Shown here one piece after another: positions 1 through 6,071 of a stretch of 10,322 nucleotides of DNA (its first letter is position 1; each line of letters opens with the position of its first letter). The translations under genes and the position numbers were made by a program. The DNA is from Acanthaster planci (taxonomy: Eukaryota > Echinodermata > Asteroidea > Valvatida > Acanthasteridae). The stretch is taken from the NCBI RefSeq assembly GCF_001949145.1, contig NW_019091561.1, positions 468,475 through 478,796 of the forward strand, read 5' to 3'. The notes beneath the pieces are model-generated. The model had not been told where the DNA came from. It did no database searches and saw only the letters and a list, made by a program, of their open reading frames with translations.

Positions 1-60
1 GCTTTCTCCTCGCCAGTAACCCTGTGGGCTGTAAAATAATTTTTTAAAAGTTTGGTTCAT
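1..60 (-). CDS. Probable integrase, N-terminal 20 codons only (cut by window edge)
   Basis: Reading the minus strand from an ATG at 60 gives an open frame of 20 codons that runs off the window. It contains the short motif FYSPQGYWRG. I recognise a Tyr-Tyr/Phe-Tyr, Pro, GYW-x-G signature near the N-terminus of retroviral-type (RVE/DDE) integrases of invertebrate Polintons, which would insert element DNA into host chromosomes. The ATG is preceded on this strand by TTATTTTAAA, the same box seen before other genes in this region, which supports a true start. The catalytic core lies outside the window, so the call rests on a short N-terminal motif and on context (capsid, ATPase and a conserved Polinton-type protein next door). 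It could be an unrelated ORF start. Confidence 0.5.
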   Translation of the reverse strand, partial: MNQTFKKLFYSPQGYWRGES

Positions 61-71
61 TTTAAAATAAG
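61..71 (-). promoter_or_regulatory. AT-rich start-proximal promoter box for the minus-strand gene at 60
   Basis: On the minus strand TTATTTTAAA directly abuts the ATG at 60. The same string, give or take one A, lies just before the ATGs at 443 (minus) and 4678 (plus). The repetition at independent gene starts suggests a shared promoter element with a very short or absent leader. No transcription data are available. Confidence 0.4.
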
Positions 72-443
72 TTACGCAAATCGATAAGCTAACAGCCCCA
101 CCAAGGTCGTCCCAGATATAATCCAAACAAACTCGCGAATCTTTTGATCCTCGGAAGGCTCGTAAAAATCGGACAACGTAGGCTCTGGCGGTAATGGGGT
201 AATGTTTTTACCAGTTACTCTCGAATACGCCCGCGGGGCTTCGTCTATGTCTGTAAACACCTTTTGACTCGCACGTTCTTGTTGCATTTGTTTGTTTAAA
301 AAGTCTAGCATGTGTACGCGGTTTCGTTCCCACTCTAGTTTGTCGACTTTACTTTTTGATAAACTGCTAAATAAACAATTTGAGCCCATGAATGCCAAGG
401 CGTTTACTATCGCTCCTCCAACCATCATTAAAACACTAGCCAT
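72..443 (-). CDS. Conserved Polinton-type virion-associated membrane protein (intact)
   Basis: An intact 123-residue protein. It starts with a hydrophobic, Gly/Ala-rich segment (about residues 3-20, ending near MGSNCLF). A charged, probably helical middle follows (about 28-65), then a Pro-rich patch with LPPEP and LSDFY (about 83-94), and a hydrophobic C-terminal helix (about 104-121). This layout, with a hydrophobic N-terminus, coiled middle, PPEPxLSDFY-like motif and C-terminal membrane segment, matches a conserved uncharacterised protein that accompanies capsid genes in invertebrate Polinton-like elements. Its biochemical role is unknown; a minor virion or membrane-linked protein is an inference. 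It is divergent from the 468 gene across a 24-bp intergenic region and may be co-oriented with the integrase. It is one of the few genes here with no break. Confidence 0.75.
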   Translation of the reverse strand: MASVLMMVGGAIVNALAFMGSNCLFSSLSKSKVDKLEWERNRVHMLDFLNKQMQQERASQKVFTDIDEAPRAYSRVTGKNITPLPPEPTLSDFYEPSEDQKIREFVWIISGTTLVGLLAYRFA

Positions 444-467
444 TTTTAAAATAAGGTTAAATTAAAT
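444..467. promoter_or_regulatory. 24-bp bidirectional AT-rich promoter
   Basis: The spacer between the divergent ATGs at 443 (minus) and 468 (plus) is almost entirely A and T. On the minus strand it reads CCTTATTTTAAAA into the ATG. On the plus strand it carries TTTTTAAAA and TTAAATTAAAT into the ATG. Both genes must be expressed from this very short spacer, so it is a natural candidate for a bidirectional promoter. Confidence 0.45.
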
Positions 468-650
468 ATGGATAACGAAATTAAAGATAAATTAATCGAG
501 ATTCAAACCGAACAGGTAGAAACTCAGCTAAAGATCGACGACATGCATGCTGAAATCGCCCATATGTTAGATAATTCCCAAAGTGAAAAATACGAAGACC
601 TGTTTTTTTGCAGCGGGTTTAACGTTAGTCGTGTTTTCTTTTCTTTTTAA
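468..650 (+). CDS. Small coiled-coil ORF, unrecognised
   Basis: A 60-codon ORF. Residues 1-45 are highly charged and have the heptad-like spacing of Ile, Leu and Val expected of a short coiled coil. The last 15 residues become Phe- and Ser-rich after a run of T at 602-608. The abrupt change of character at that homopolymer makes a frameshift in the C-terminal third possible. Support for a real gene comes from the AT-rich box directly before the ATG and from its place in a tightly packed array. I do not recognise a family. A small scaffold or regulatory protein would fit, but that is only a guess. Confidence 0.45.
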   Translation: MDNEIKDKLIEIQTEQVETQLKIDDMHAEIAHMLDNSQSEKYEDLFFCSGFNVSRVFFSF

Positions 651-675
651 AATGATAAAATACGAATCGTAAATA

Positions 676-700
676 AGAATATTATATATTAAAAGTAAAT
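676..700 (+). promoter_or_regulatory. AT-rich promoter box before the capsid gene
   Basis: The stretch TATATTAAAAGTAAAT runs straight into the ATG at 701. A close relative, ATTAATAAAAGTAAAGT, runs into the ATG at 2642. The shared TTAAAAGTAAA-like core at two independent starts suggests a promoter element rather than general AT richness. Confidence 0.45.
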
Positions 701-1969
701 ATGTCGCAACAATACACCAAAAAGCTAAACCTGAGCAGGCGGCTTAAAGTTCCTCGCGCAATCAAAGGCGAAAGGAGGGAGGTAACCATTACGCACAACC
801 CGAGTACCATAGCCGCGGGTCACACGTTAAACGTAAAATTTCCGGCTCTAGGCACAGACGAAGTCATGGTACCCGGCACGGCAAAGTTGGCTTTTAAACT
901 CGACCTTGACAGCGCCTCGGACGACAACAGGACAGTGTATAACAACGTGGCGCGAAACCTGGTTTCGGAAATAAACGTGAGTCTACAGGGAAACAAGATA
1001 GTAAGTGACCGAGATGCGGACGTATTTCACAATTTTAAGGACAATTGGTTGCCGTTGTCGCAGACTAAAAACATGGCGTACTTTGGGCTAGAGAAAGAAA
1101 ACGTGGCCAAGATCAGGATCGGTGCTGGCAATAAAGACGAAGCCGCAAACAACGGTAAAGACAAGGCAATTGCCGATGCTTTTAAAAACAGATACGCGAT
1201 TCCACTGGACCCGCCGATGTTGACGGATCACGCTCCGTTTTATCCTTCGTGGTTTAAAGAGCCTCTGACGTATCAACTGGTTTTTAACGATCACGACAAA
1301 TTGGTCAACTCGTCAGATACCGCGGCTGAATATCAAATTTCAGATCTCACCTTGAAATACGAAGAAGTAACCAATCGAGACTTGGCGCAAACACTAAAAA
1401 ATAAAAAAAAACGATGTATTACCTATTTCACCGGATTCATTCGTGGAAAAAACAGGTCGTAAACAAGAGTGACACGGTATGGAAACATCAGCATCGATCA
1501 GAGTATTAAAAGTCTTAAAGGTGTGTTGATCCTATTCAGAGACCCGACGATCAAAAATCCCCAGAGATTTTATAATCCACATATCACTAAAACGGTCGTC
1601 ACGGTCGAAGGTAAACCGAATCAATTGTATTCGCAGGGTCTGTTTGAATATCAACATTTTGCCGAAAATACAAAATATTTCGGTGATTCAGATAAAGAAT
1701 TGCCTAGAGGGGTCGTCTCAGACGTATCTTTGTTGGGAGTAGATTTAGCCGACTATTTGAAAGACAAATACGGCCTCTGGCTCGACTTCCACAGTTCTGA
1801 CGATAACTCGGCTCACGGATCGGGTAGACCACTCGGTGGAGGAGGGGATATATCTACACAGATGGAAAGAGGGAGCGAAGCGAGCGGACCTCTGATGATG
1901 TACGTGTTCCTGGTGATGGATTCTCAACTCATGGTCGAAGAAGGAAACTTTAAGAGTTTGGTTTATTAA
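701..1969 (+). pseudogene. Major capsid protein (double jelly-roll type expected), interrupted in the middle
   Basis: Two long stretches in the same frame (701-1462 and 1469-1969) form one gene of about 422 codons. The N-terminal part has capsid-like features: a basic start, then NPSTIAAGHTLNVKFPALG and VMVPGTAKLAFKLDL, NNVARNLVSEINVSLQGN and a D-x-FHNFKDNW block. The C-terminal part has SIKSLKGVLILFRDP and ends YVFLVMDSQLM...FKSLVY. These blocks match hexon-like major capsid proteins of invertebrate Polintons, which build the icosahedral shell and have two jelly-roll domains; the fold itself was not checked. Between about 1400 and 1480 the family-like sequence (including NKSDTVW) is in a different frame, bounded by a run of A near 1397-1411 and a short A run near 1480. 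This points to two opposing one-base indels, with a stop at 1460 as by-product. A CpG/purine repeat lies at 1874-1887. Confidence 0.8.
1874..1887 (+). repeat. CpG/purine repeat copy 1, inside the capsid gene
   Basis: AGCGAAGCGAGCGG lies in frame in the capsid gene and encodes a Ser-Glu-Ala-Ser tract close to the C-terminus. It is a member of the dispersed repeat family described in the findings. Confidence 0.6.
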
Positions 1970-1970
1970 A

Positions 1971-2534
1971 ATGAGCGAACAAAGTGAATGGTATAAAAAT
2001 CCTCACTGCTCCTTAATCGTGGGTAAAACTGGGAGTGGCAAGACTCAGTGGATTTTAAATCTTTTAGAGACTGAGTACCGATTCACGTTTGAATCTATCG
2101 TGATTATCTGTCCGACGCTTTTTAAGAATAAAACTTATCTCGACAGGTTGTGGATATACAGCGACGAAGGCGTTTACCTGTGTGATTTAGATCGGGAAAG
2201 GCTAGAGTTAAACGAGGCGATTGAAATCTACCAGAAAATATTTGACGGGGTGAACACGTTATTCATCATCGACGACTGCGCGGCTGATCAATTTATTAAG
2301 TACCGAAAGAAATCTAAGGGTACCAATACGTACGCTCTCAGCAAGATGGCGTTCTCGGGTAGACATTATAACCATTCGTGCTGGCTACTTACGCAAAAGT
2401 ACAATTCGGTGCTAAAAGACTTCCGAGAGAATACGGCTATCTTTCATTGCAAGGATCGTAGTTCGTTCGACCAATGTCTAGACAAAAACGACGTAGTTCC
2501 CGACGAAAAACGAGATCAGATTAAAAGGTATTAA
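1971..2534 (+). CDS. Genome-packaging ATPase (A32/FtsK-HerA type) with a premature stop near its end
   Basis: A P-loop ATPase of 187 residues. The Walker A motif GKTGSGKT is at residues 18-25. A Walker B strand, LFIIDD, is at about 97-102, with two acidic residues. A TQ pair near 141-142 follows a hydrophobic strand, as in the sensor region of packaging ATPases. Size and order match the A32-like enzymes of Polintons and related viruses, which pump DNA into preformed capsids. The gene begins one base after the capsid stop, and its start is overlapped by TTATTAAA, so the two genes are tightly coupled. The stop at 2532-2534 looks secondary: the same frame stays open for 21 more codons to a TAA at 2598-2600, and that tail (KLVLNTKPPV) resembles a normal ATPase C-terminus. 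The protein as encoded would lack only that tail. Confidence 0.85.
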   Translation: MSEQSEWYKNPHCSLIVGKTGSGKTQWILNLLETEYRFTFESIVIICPTLFKNKTYLDRLWIYSDEGVYLCDLDRERLELNEAIEIYQKIFDGVNTLFIIDDCAADQFIKYRKKSKGTNTYALSKMAFSGRHYNHSCWLLTQKYNSVLKDFRENTAIFHCKDRSSFDQCLDKNDVVPDEKRDQIKRY

Positions 2535-2600
2535 CGAGACGTTCGGTTCAGTAAATTGGTGTTAAATACGAAACCACCGGTGAATTATTGCGTTCAATAA
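2535..2600 (+). pseudogene. Cut-off C-terminal tail of the packaging ATPase
   Basis: Twenty-one codons in the same frame as the ATPase, directly after its TAA at 2532, ending with a second TAA at 2598. It reads RDVRFSKLVLNTKPP at the start and looks like the terminal beta strand and Pro-rich end of this ATPase family. A single-base substitution is the simplest explanation for the stop. Sequencing error cannot be excluded. Confidence 0.55.
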
Positions 2601-2603
2601 AAA

Positions 2604-2641
2604 TGAGAAAAATTTTTAAAATATATTAATAAAAGTAAAGT
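2604..2641 (+). promoter_or_regulatory. AT-rich promoter before the zinc/HNH gene
   Basis: A 38-bp spacer of almost pure A and T with TTTTTAAAATATATTAAT and then AAAAGTAAAG before the ATG. It shares the AAAAGTAAA core with the capsid promoter at 691-699. Confidence 0.45.
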
Positions 2642-3259
2642 ATGATTGAAAGTAAAAAGAATTGCGCTAAGTGTCGTTGGCTCCTGGACCTGACAAACTT
2701 CGCTACGCAGCGGACCGGTAAAATTAACGCGACCTGTAACGGCTGCATTGAGAAAGTACGAGCTCAACAAGAACAAAATAAGTGCCCGCACTGGAAGCAG
2801 GGATCTCAGTGTGTAGAATGTGGTGGTTCGGGGATTTGTGAGCACAGGCTACTAAGATATGCTTGTAAACGTTGCGGTGGAGGCGGCGTCTGTCTGCATG
2901 GAAAACAGAGGTCATATTGTAAGACTTGTTCTAACCCGATTGAAGTAACGATTACAAGATGGATTAACAACGCTCGACAAAAGGACAAAATGTACAATCG
3001 ATTTGATCCTGACCATTTCATTGACACAGACTTTTGCCGCGGCTTGATTGAGGACCACCCCTGTTGCTTTTACCCAGATTGTGAAGCTCAGATGCAGCTT
3101 ATCGAATATAGAGACGATCTGTGTACCATCGAACGATTAGATAACAAAATCGGTCACATTAAGTCTTACGTTGTGCTCTGCTGTTTAAAGTGTAACAACG
3201 CTAAAAAGAGCGATAAGCTAATTGTCACGTCGTCTAATGATTTAAAAACTAGTTGTTAA
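2642..3259 (+). CDS. Zinc-cluster protein with C-terminal HNH endonuclease domain
   Basis: An intact 205-residue protein in three parts. First is a CxxC...CxxC zinc ribbon (Cys 8, 11, 32, 35). Second are three copies of a C-x-H-x6-C-x2-C unit at residues 48-60, 66-78 and 84-96, spaced exactly 18 residues apart with Gly-rich linkers (CGG-x-G-x-C). Third is an HNH nuclease domain: Cys 142 and 147, then ERLDN (164-168), GH at 171-172 and CLKCNNAKK (181-189). His 172 is the likely catalytic general base and Asn 185 the HNH asparagine; the Cys pairs would hold structural zinc. The repeat type resembles Cys/His arrays in algal and large-DNA-virus proteins. It likely cuts or nicks DNA, but whether in replication, homing or host attack is unknown. 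It has its own AT-rich promoter and no visible break. Confidence 0.75.
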   Translation: MIESKKNCAKCRWLLDLTNFATQRTGKINATCNGCIEKVRAQQEQNKCPHWKQGSQCVECGGSGICEHRLLRYACKRCGGGGVCLHGKQRSYCKTCSNPIEVTITRWINNARQKDKMYNRFDPDHFIDTDFCRGLIEDHPCCFYPDCEAQMQLIEYRDDLCTIERLDNKIGHIKSYVVLCCLKCNNAKKSDKLIVTSSNDLKTSC

Positions 3260-3281
3260 GTAGTTACTAATTACTTATCCT

Positions 3282-3326
3282 TTGCTTGAGCATAGCTAAC
3301 TCAGCTGTGCTTGAGCAATTTTTATT
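3282..3326 (+). terminator. Imperfect stem-loop followed by a T-rich run
   Basis: TTGCTTGAGCA (3282-3292) and TGCTTGAGCAA (3308-3318) can pair as an imperfect inverted repeat with a two-base central mismatch. They also share a 10-base direct repeat, TGCTTGAGCA. The 15-base loop itself holds two AGCT palindromes. The right arm runs into TTTTTATTTT. It sits just after the HNH gene's stop and before the next ORF, the place for a transcription end signal. Confidence 0.35.
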
Positions 3327-3339
3327 TTAGTTATAACAA

Positions 3340-3570
3340 ATGATAACGGTGCTAGAATACGTTCAACTACTTACTCAACTAGTTATAGTAGCTAATTTAA
3401 CCTACTATACGGTTGAATACACACGCTTCAAACAAACGTACAACAAATTTAAAGAGTACTTATTATTAAAATGGACGATATTAAAAATATTCTCACCGAT
3501 TCAAAAGCGAAGCGAGCGTAGCGAGCGTCAAAGACAGACTTTCTTCGGTAGTTGCGTCAGGCGAGAGTAA
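3340..3570 (+). CDS. Small membrane protein ORF, C-terminal end overlapping the next gene
   Basis: A 76-codon ORF. Residues 4-26 form one hydrophobic, probably membrane-spanning helix; residues 27-45 are basic and aromatic. From about residue 43 the frame overlaps the start of the gene at 3471 and passes through the CpG/purine repeat at 3506-3527, where it reads KRSERSERQRQ. The part up to about 3500 looks like a real small membrane protein of the kind that precedes the next gene in related elements. The last 20-25 residues may be an artefact of running through the overlap. I do not recognise a function. Confidence 0.45.
   Translation: MITVLEYVQLLTQLVIVANLTYYTVEYTRFKQTYNKFKEYLLLKWTILKIFSPIQKRSERSERQRQTFFGSCVRRE
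3506..3527 (+). repeat. CpG/purine repeat copy 2, at a frameshift
   Basis: AGCGAAGCGAGCG followed by TAGCGAGCG. It lies in the overlap of the 3340 and 3471 genes and coincides with the frame break of the latter. It is the longest uninterrupted plus-strand copy. Confidence 0.6.
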
Positions 3571-3918
3571 AAAATATCTCGGCAAAGAATATTCGATCAA
3601 AGAAATTGAAACATTATCCCCCAAAGATCAAGAAAAGTTGTTTAATCTGTAAGAAGTTAAGTTTGGCAAAGAGATCGTAAAAACTATCGTAAGTTTGAAT
3701 TTTTGCTTACTAGGAATAGCTACTCCGATCGATCTACTCGGGTTCAACGTCAACTTAACGTCCGAAGAAGCGCTGACCAAAGACCTAAACGACGACCCGA
3801 TTATCAGCCAGACCATTGGGCACCTACTCACTGAAGTTTGTTACAAGTACGGTGTATATTTGTCACCACTTACAGCCGCGTTGATTACCACTAAGCATCT
3901 AGAATTCAACAAAAGCTC

Positions 3919-3935
3919 TGTTATATTAAAAGAGG
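3919..3935 (+). promoter_or_regulatory. Internal TATATTAAAAG box before an overlapping gene start
   Basis: TTATATTAAAAGAGG ends at an ATG at 3936 in a different frame from the surrounding ORF. It matches the boxes before the capsid gene and the 2642 gene, and marks the start of a second, overlapping gene. Confidence 0.4.
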
Positions 3936-3952
3936 ATGTCAACAACAACAAC

Positions 3953-3971
3953 AAACGAAGCGAACGAAGTG
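3953..3971 (+). repeat. Degenerate CpG/purine repeat copy 3
   Basis: AACGAAGCGAACGAAGTGG resembles the dispersed unit with A or T in place of G at some positions. It lies at the N-terminus of the 3936 gene. Confidence 0.4.
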
Positions 3972-4123
3972 GCCCCGACACCAGCGAACAGTCCGGTAAG
4001 AAGAATGTACAGACGGTAACTAAAAGTAAAGTAAACGTTAAAAATCCAAAGCGCTTAGAACAAGGTAAGAGATTAGCCGAGCATAACAAAAAGATGAAGC
4101 AGCAGCTCGCCAAGATGAAACAA

Positions 4124-4140
4124 AGCGAAGCGAGCGAAGC
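4124..4140 (+). repeat. CpG/purine repeat copy 4
   Basis: AGCGAAGCGAGCGAAGC is in frame and encodes Ser-Glu-Ala-Ser-Glu-Ala in the linker before the membrane helix of the 3936 gene. Confidence 0.6.
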
Positions 4141-4312
4141 AAACAGCGAAAATAAAAATGAAAGTATTATCTACCAAACGGCCGTCGAGAACAGAAACTT
4201 GATATTTGGTGGATTGGCCATCTCAGCGCTCGCGGTCTATTTAATTTGGAAAAATAAGTCGAGCACTCAACCCACTCGACAAATTATTCAACCAAAACGA
4301 GAAGCAAGTAAA

Positions 4313-4328
4313 GGCGAGCGAAGCGAGA
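4313..4328 (+). repeat. CpG/purine repeat copy 5
   Basis: GGCGAGCGAAGCGAGA is in frame and encodes Gly-Glu-Arg-Ser-Glu in the polar tail of the 3936 gene, in a different phase from copy 4. Confidence 0.6.
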
Positions 4329-4370
4329 CAATTCCTAACCAAGAACCAATTTTGGACATGGAATAAAAAT

Positions 4371-4401
4371 TCCTTAATTTAAAAGTTCTTTATATATAAA
4401 T
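4371..4401 (+). promoter_or_regulatory. AT-rich promoter before the 4402 gene
   Basis: TTAATTTAAAAG followed by TTTATATATAAAT runs into the ATG at 4402. It belongs to the same class as the other start-proximal boxes here, with an added TATATATA. Confidence 0.4.
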
Positions 4402-4662
4402 ATGAGTAACGCTAAATCAATCGACGTAAACGGAATTGCTAATACGGTTTACCACGGTGCGGTCGTTTCGGGACTATCGCTAGGTTACGCCATGCTATCG
4501 AGCTAGCTGTTCAAGGTCAAACCGCCGGGCCTAAATAAGTTGTCTGCTGAAGACGTGTTGAAATTGACCGCGCTGTCTAGCGGTGCCCTGTTTACCCAGG
4601 GTTGGTTGGTAGCGCAGGGTATTCTGCCCGCGAGTTTTCCTATGAGTACCAGTAGCAGTTAA
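4402..4662 (+). pseudogene. Short hydrophobic protein with one in-frame TAG
   Basis: An 86-codon frame from the ATG at 4402 to the TAA at 4660, interrupted only by a TAG at 4504-4506. The first part is Gly/Ser/Ala-rich and hydrophobic (GAVVSGLSLGYAML). The part after the TAG starts LFKVKPPGLNKLSAEDVLKL and contains a hydrophobic segment rich in Ala and Gly, ending in a Ser-rich tail. Continuity across the stop, the KPP motif and the promoter box before the ATG all indicate a real gene broken by a single substitution. It resembles small membrane-active proteins of Polinton-like elements, but I cannot name a function. The interrupted halves are each too short to stand out as ORFs. Confidence 0.55.
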
Positions 4663-4677
4663 GTTTCCTTATTTTAA
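4663..4677 (+). promoter_or_regulatory. CCTTATTTTAAA box abutting the ATG at 4678
   Basis: CCTTATTTTAAATG includes the start codon. The first part is identical to the box before the minus-strand ATG at 443, apart from one or two A residues. It is a third instance of the same element. Confidence 0.45.
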
Positions 4678-5999
4678 ATGGCTGAAGGGGGATTTGAAAT
4701 GGACGAAATGGGACGAGAACATGAACAAGAAGAATTTGAGCAAGACATGCAAGACGACCAAGATTTTGTTGAGACTAACCTACCCTCAGATCAACTAGAA
4801 ACGAGTTTTGTGGAAGGTGCAGATGACCCCATAGTGAGGCTGGGGATAACCACTGAAGACCAACGTAATGATGTCACTAAAGATGCAATGAATAGTTTTT
4901 ATAACGAGATTAAAGAAACTACCGGATTTGAACCGATCATGAAAGACACAAATATATTTAGCCTTGATTCTAAAGGATTACTTTATGCAGCCTTTAATGG
5001 TGAAAAAATCCGCCTGACTAAAACAAAAATAGATAAAAGTGGACGACGGTTTCTCGCGTTGTCTAACTTAGAACAAAAAGGCGGCAGAGATTTTATTAGA
5101 CGCACTTTAGGGTTAACAAATTACAAAAACCCTGCAACTCAATTAATTGAAGAGGGAGAAGCTGTTTCAGACAAAATAGAAAAGATCACAAATGAAGACG
5201 GATCTATAAACGAACTAGATGAGGCGCTCGATCAACTTCAAGAAATATTGCAACAGTCTAGAAACTTAAACCCAGAAGATACAAATTCAGAATTTACTCT
5301 CCGAGAGATCAGAAGTCTAGACGAAGGCTTACAAACATAAGAGGTCAATTAAAACTTGTAGAAGCTAAGATTGCAAGAGTAAAAGAAAATATTCAGACAA
5401 CTGAAGATGCATTGAAGGAACCAGATATCACGCAAGAACAAAAAGAATTAGAGCTTAAAATTCTTAGAGATTTTAACGATGAATTAGCATCATTGAATAC
5501 CCAGCGAAAAAAGTTAAACATGGGATTTAGAAACCAAATTGAAACGTTAAAAGAAACGATTCAAACAGCTCTAGGTAAAGATTTAACTTTACACGAACGA
5601 ATTAATATTTTATTTAGAGAACAAGGCGTTACGATCGTAAGTATTTTATCTGCTTTTGGGTTAGCTGTGAGTACCATCGTTAGTAGCGTCGTAGCTAGCG
5701 TTAGGGGTGTCGGAGCGAGCGGAGCGATCAAACCGACACCTGAACCGACACCAACGCCTAAACCTCCTTCCAAAGGTGGAACCACCGATTGGATCAAACG
5801 TCAACTGTGGAACCTGGCTAACGTATTGAAGAAACTCGGGTTGAAAGCTTTGGGCGCTTTGCCCGGAATCATCGGTAGTGTTTTGAGTTGGATTTTCAAC
5901 GTGGCGAGTAAAACTGTCGGATGGGTGGCAGAGCACGTGTGGACCTTGTTTGTAGGCTTGGGTGTTTTGCTTTTAACATACGTGCAAAAGAATGGGTAA
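4678..5999 (+). pseudogene. Long acidic/coiled-coil/hydrophobic Polinton-type structural protein, one frameshift
   Basis: Two open stretches (4678-5340 and about 5341-5999) form one gene of about 440 codons, split by a one-base indel near 5335-5340. Order: an acidic, Glu/Asp-rich N-terminus (about residues 1-50); a globular part; then FTLREIRSLDEGL just before the break; after it a strongly heptad-like coiled coil (about 5341-5560) and LHERINILFREQGVTIVSIL; a hydrophobic helix (about 5625-5705); a Pro/Thr linker (about 5735-5772); an amphipathic WIKRQLWNLANVLKKLG; and a hydrophobic C-terminus rich in Trp and Gly. The combination, especially LREIRSLDxGL and LFREQGVTI, matches a conserved uncharacterised protein in invertebrate Polinton-like elements. 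A membrane-associated virion component is my inference; no enzymatic motif is visible. Repeat copy 6 sits just before the Pro linker. Confidence 0.65.
5712..5728 (+). repeat. CpG/purine repeat copy 6
   Basis: GGAGCGAGCGGAGCGAT is in frame and encodes Gly-Ala-Ser-Gly-Ala between a hydrophobic helix and the Pro/Thr linker of the 4678 gene. It is placed at a domain boundary, as with copies 4 and 5. Confidence 0.55.
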
Positions 6000-6015
6000 A
6001 TAGGGCAAAAAAAGA

Positions 6016-6052
6016 TTAAAATTCCACCTCAAATTTGGGGCGGAATTTTTTA
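6016..6052. terminator. Stem-loop between convergent genes, possible bidirectional terminator
   Basis: Left arm TTAAAATTCCACCTC (6016-6030) and right arm GGGGCGGAATTTTTTAA (6037-6053) pair with a few mismatches around an AT-rich loop. A-rich sequence on the left and T-rich on the right make it work on both strands. It lies between the plus-strand stop at 5999 and the minus-strand stop at 6072, where transcripts from both sides must end. Confidence 0.45.
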
Positions 6053-6071
6053 ATGTCTTAGTTCAAACCGT

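Larger units (their letters stand above)
3471..4019 (+). pseudogene. Conserved Polinton-type uncharacterised protein, broken by a frameshift and an in-frame stop
   Basis: The ATG at 3471 directly follows TATTATTAAA. The first frame runs about 16 codons and hits a TAG at 3519 inside the CpG/purine repeat. The family-like sequence then continues in another frame (SVKDRLSSVVASG, KKYLGKEYS, LSPKDQEKLF), which implies a one-base indel in the A run at about 3504-3506. A second break is the in-frame TAA at 3650. The same frame continues through GKEIVKTIV, DDPIISQTIGHLL and YGVYLSPLTAALITTKH. Alternating short helices and the LTAALxTxKH block match a conserved uncharacterised protein of invertebrate Polinton-like elements. 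The 3' end is uncertain because the next gene (3936) overlaps it and the frames are now fused; 4019 is my estimate. Confidence 0.6.
3936..4366 (+). pseudogene. Basic protein with C-terminal membrane anchor, frame-fused to the upstream gene
   Basis: The ATG at 3936 opens a Thr- and Pro-rich N-terminus that stops at 4017. The frame used by the upstream gene then carries the recognisable body: KNPKRLEQGKRLAEHNKK (about 4037-4093), a Lys/Gln-rich helix, repeat-encoded SEASEANSE, then a hydrophobic helix with LIFGGLAISALAVYLIW (about 4198-4248) and a polar tail. A basic xPKRxExGKRLAEhN motif followed by one membrane segment matches a small conserved protein of invertebrate Polinton-like elements. 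I infer two overlapping genes fused into one open frame by an indel between about 3990 and 4030. The alternative is a single long protein from about 3653 to 4366, but the promoter-like box and ATG at 3936 argue against it. Function unknown; a DNA-binding core or membrane protein is possible. Two repeat copies and a degenerate third lie inside. Confidence 0.5.

Noticed and set aside
1395-1485. A spliced intron in the capsid gene
   Set aside because: The interrupted segment itself reads as capsid-like protein in another frame, so removing it would delete conserved sequence. Two indels fit better.
5561-5936. Minus-strand ORFs of 78 and 91 codons under the 4678-5999 gene
   Set aside because: They mirror the Pro/Thr linker and repeat of the sense gene, have no start box, and look like shadow frames.
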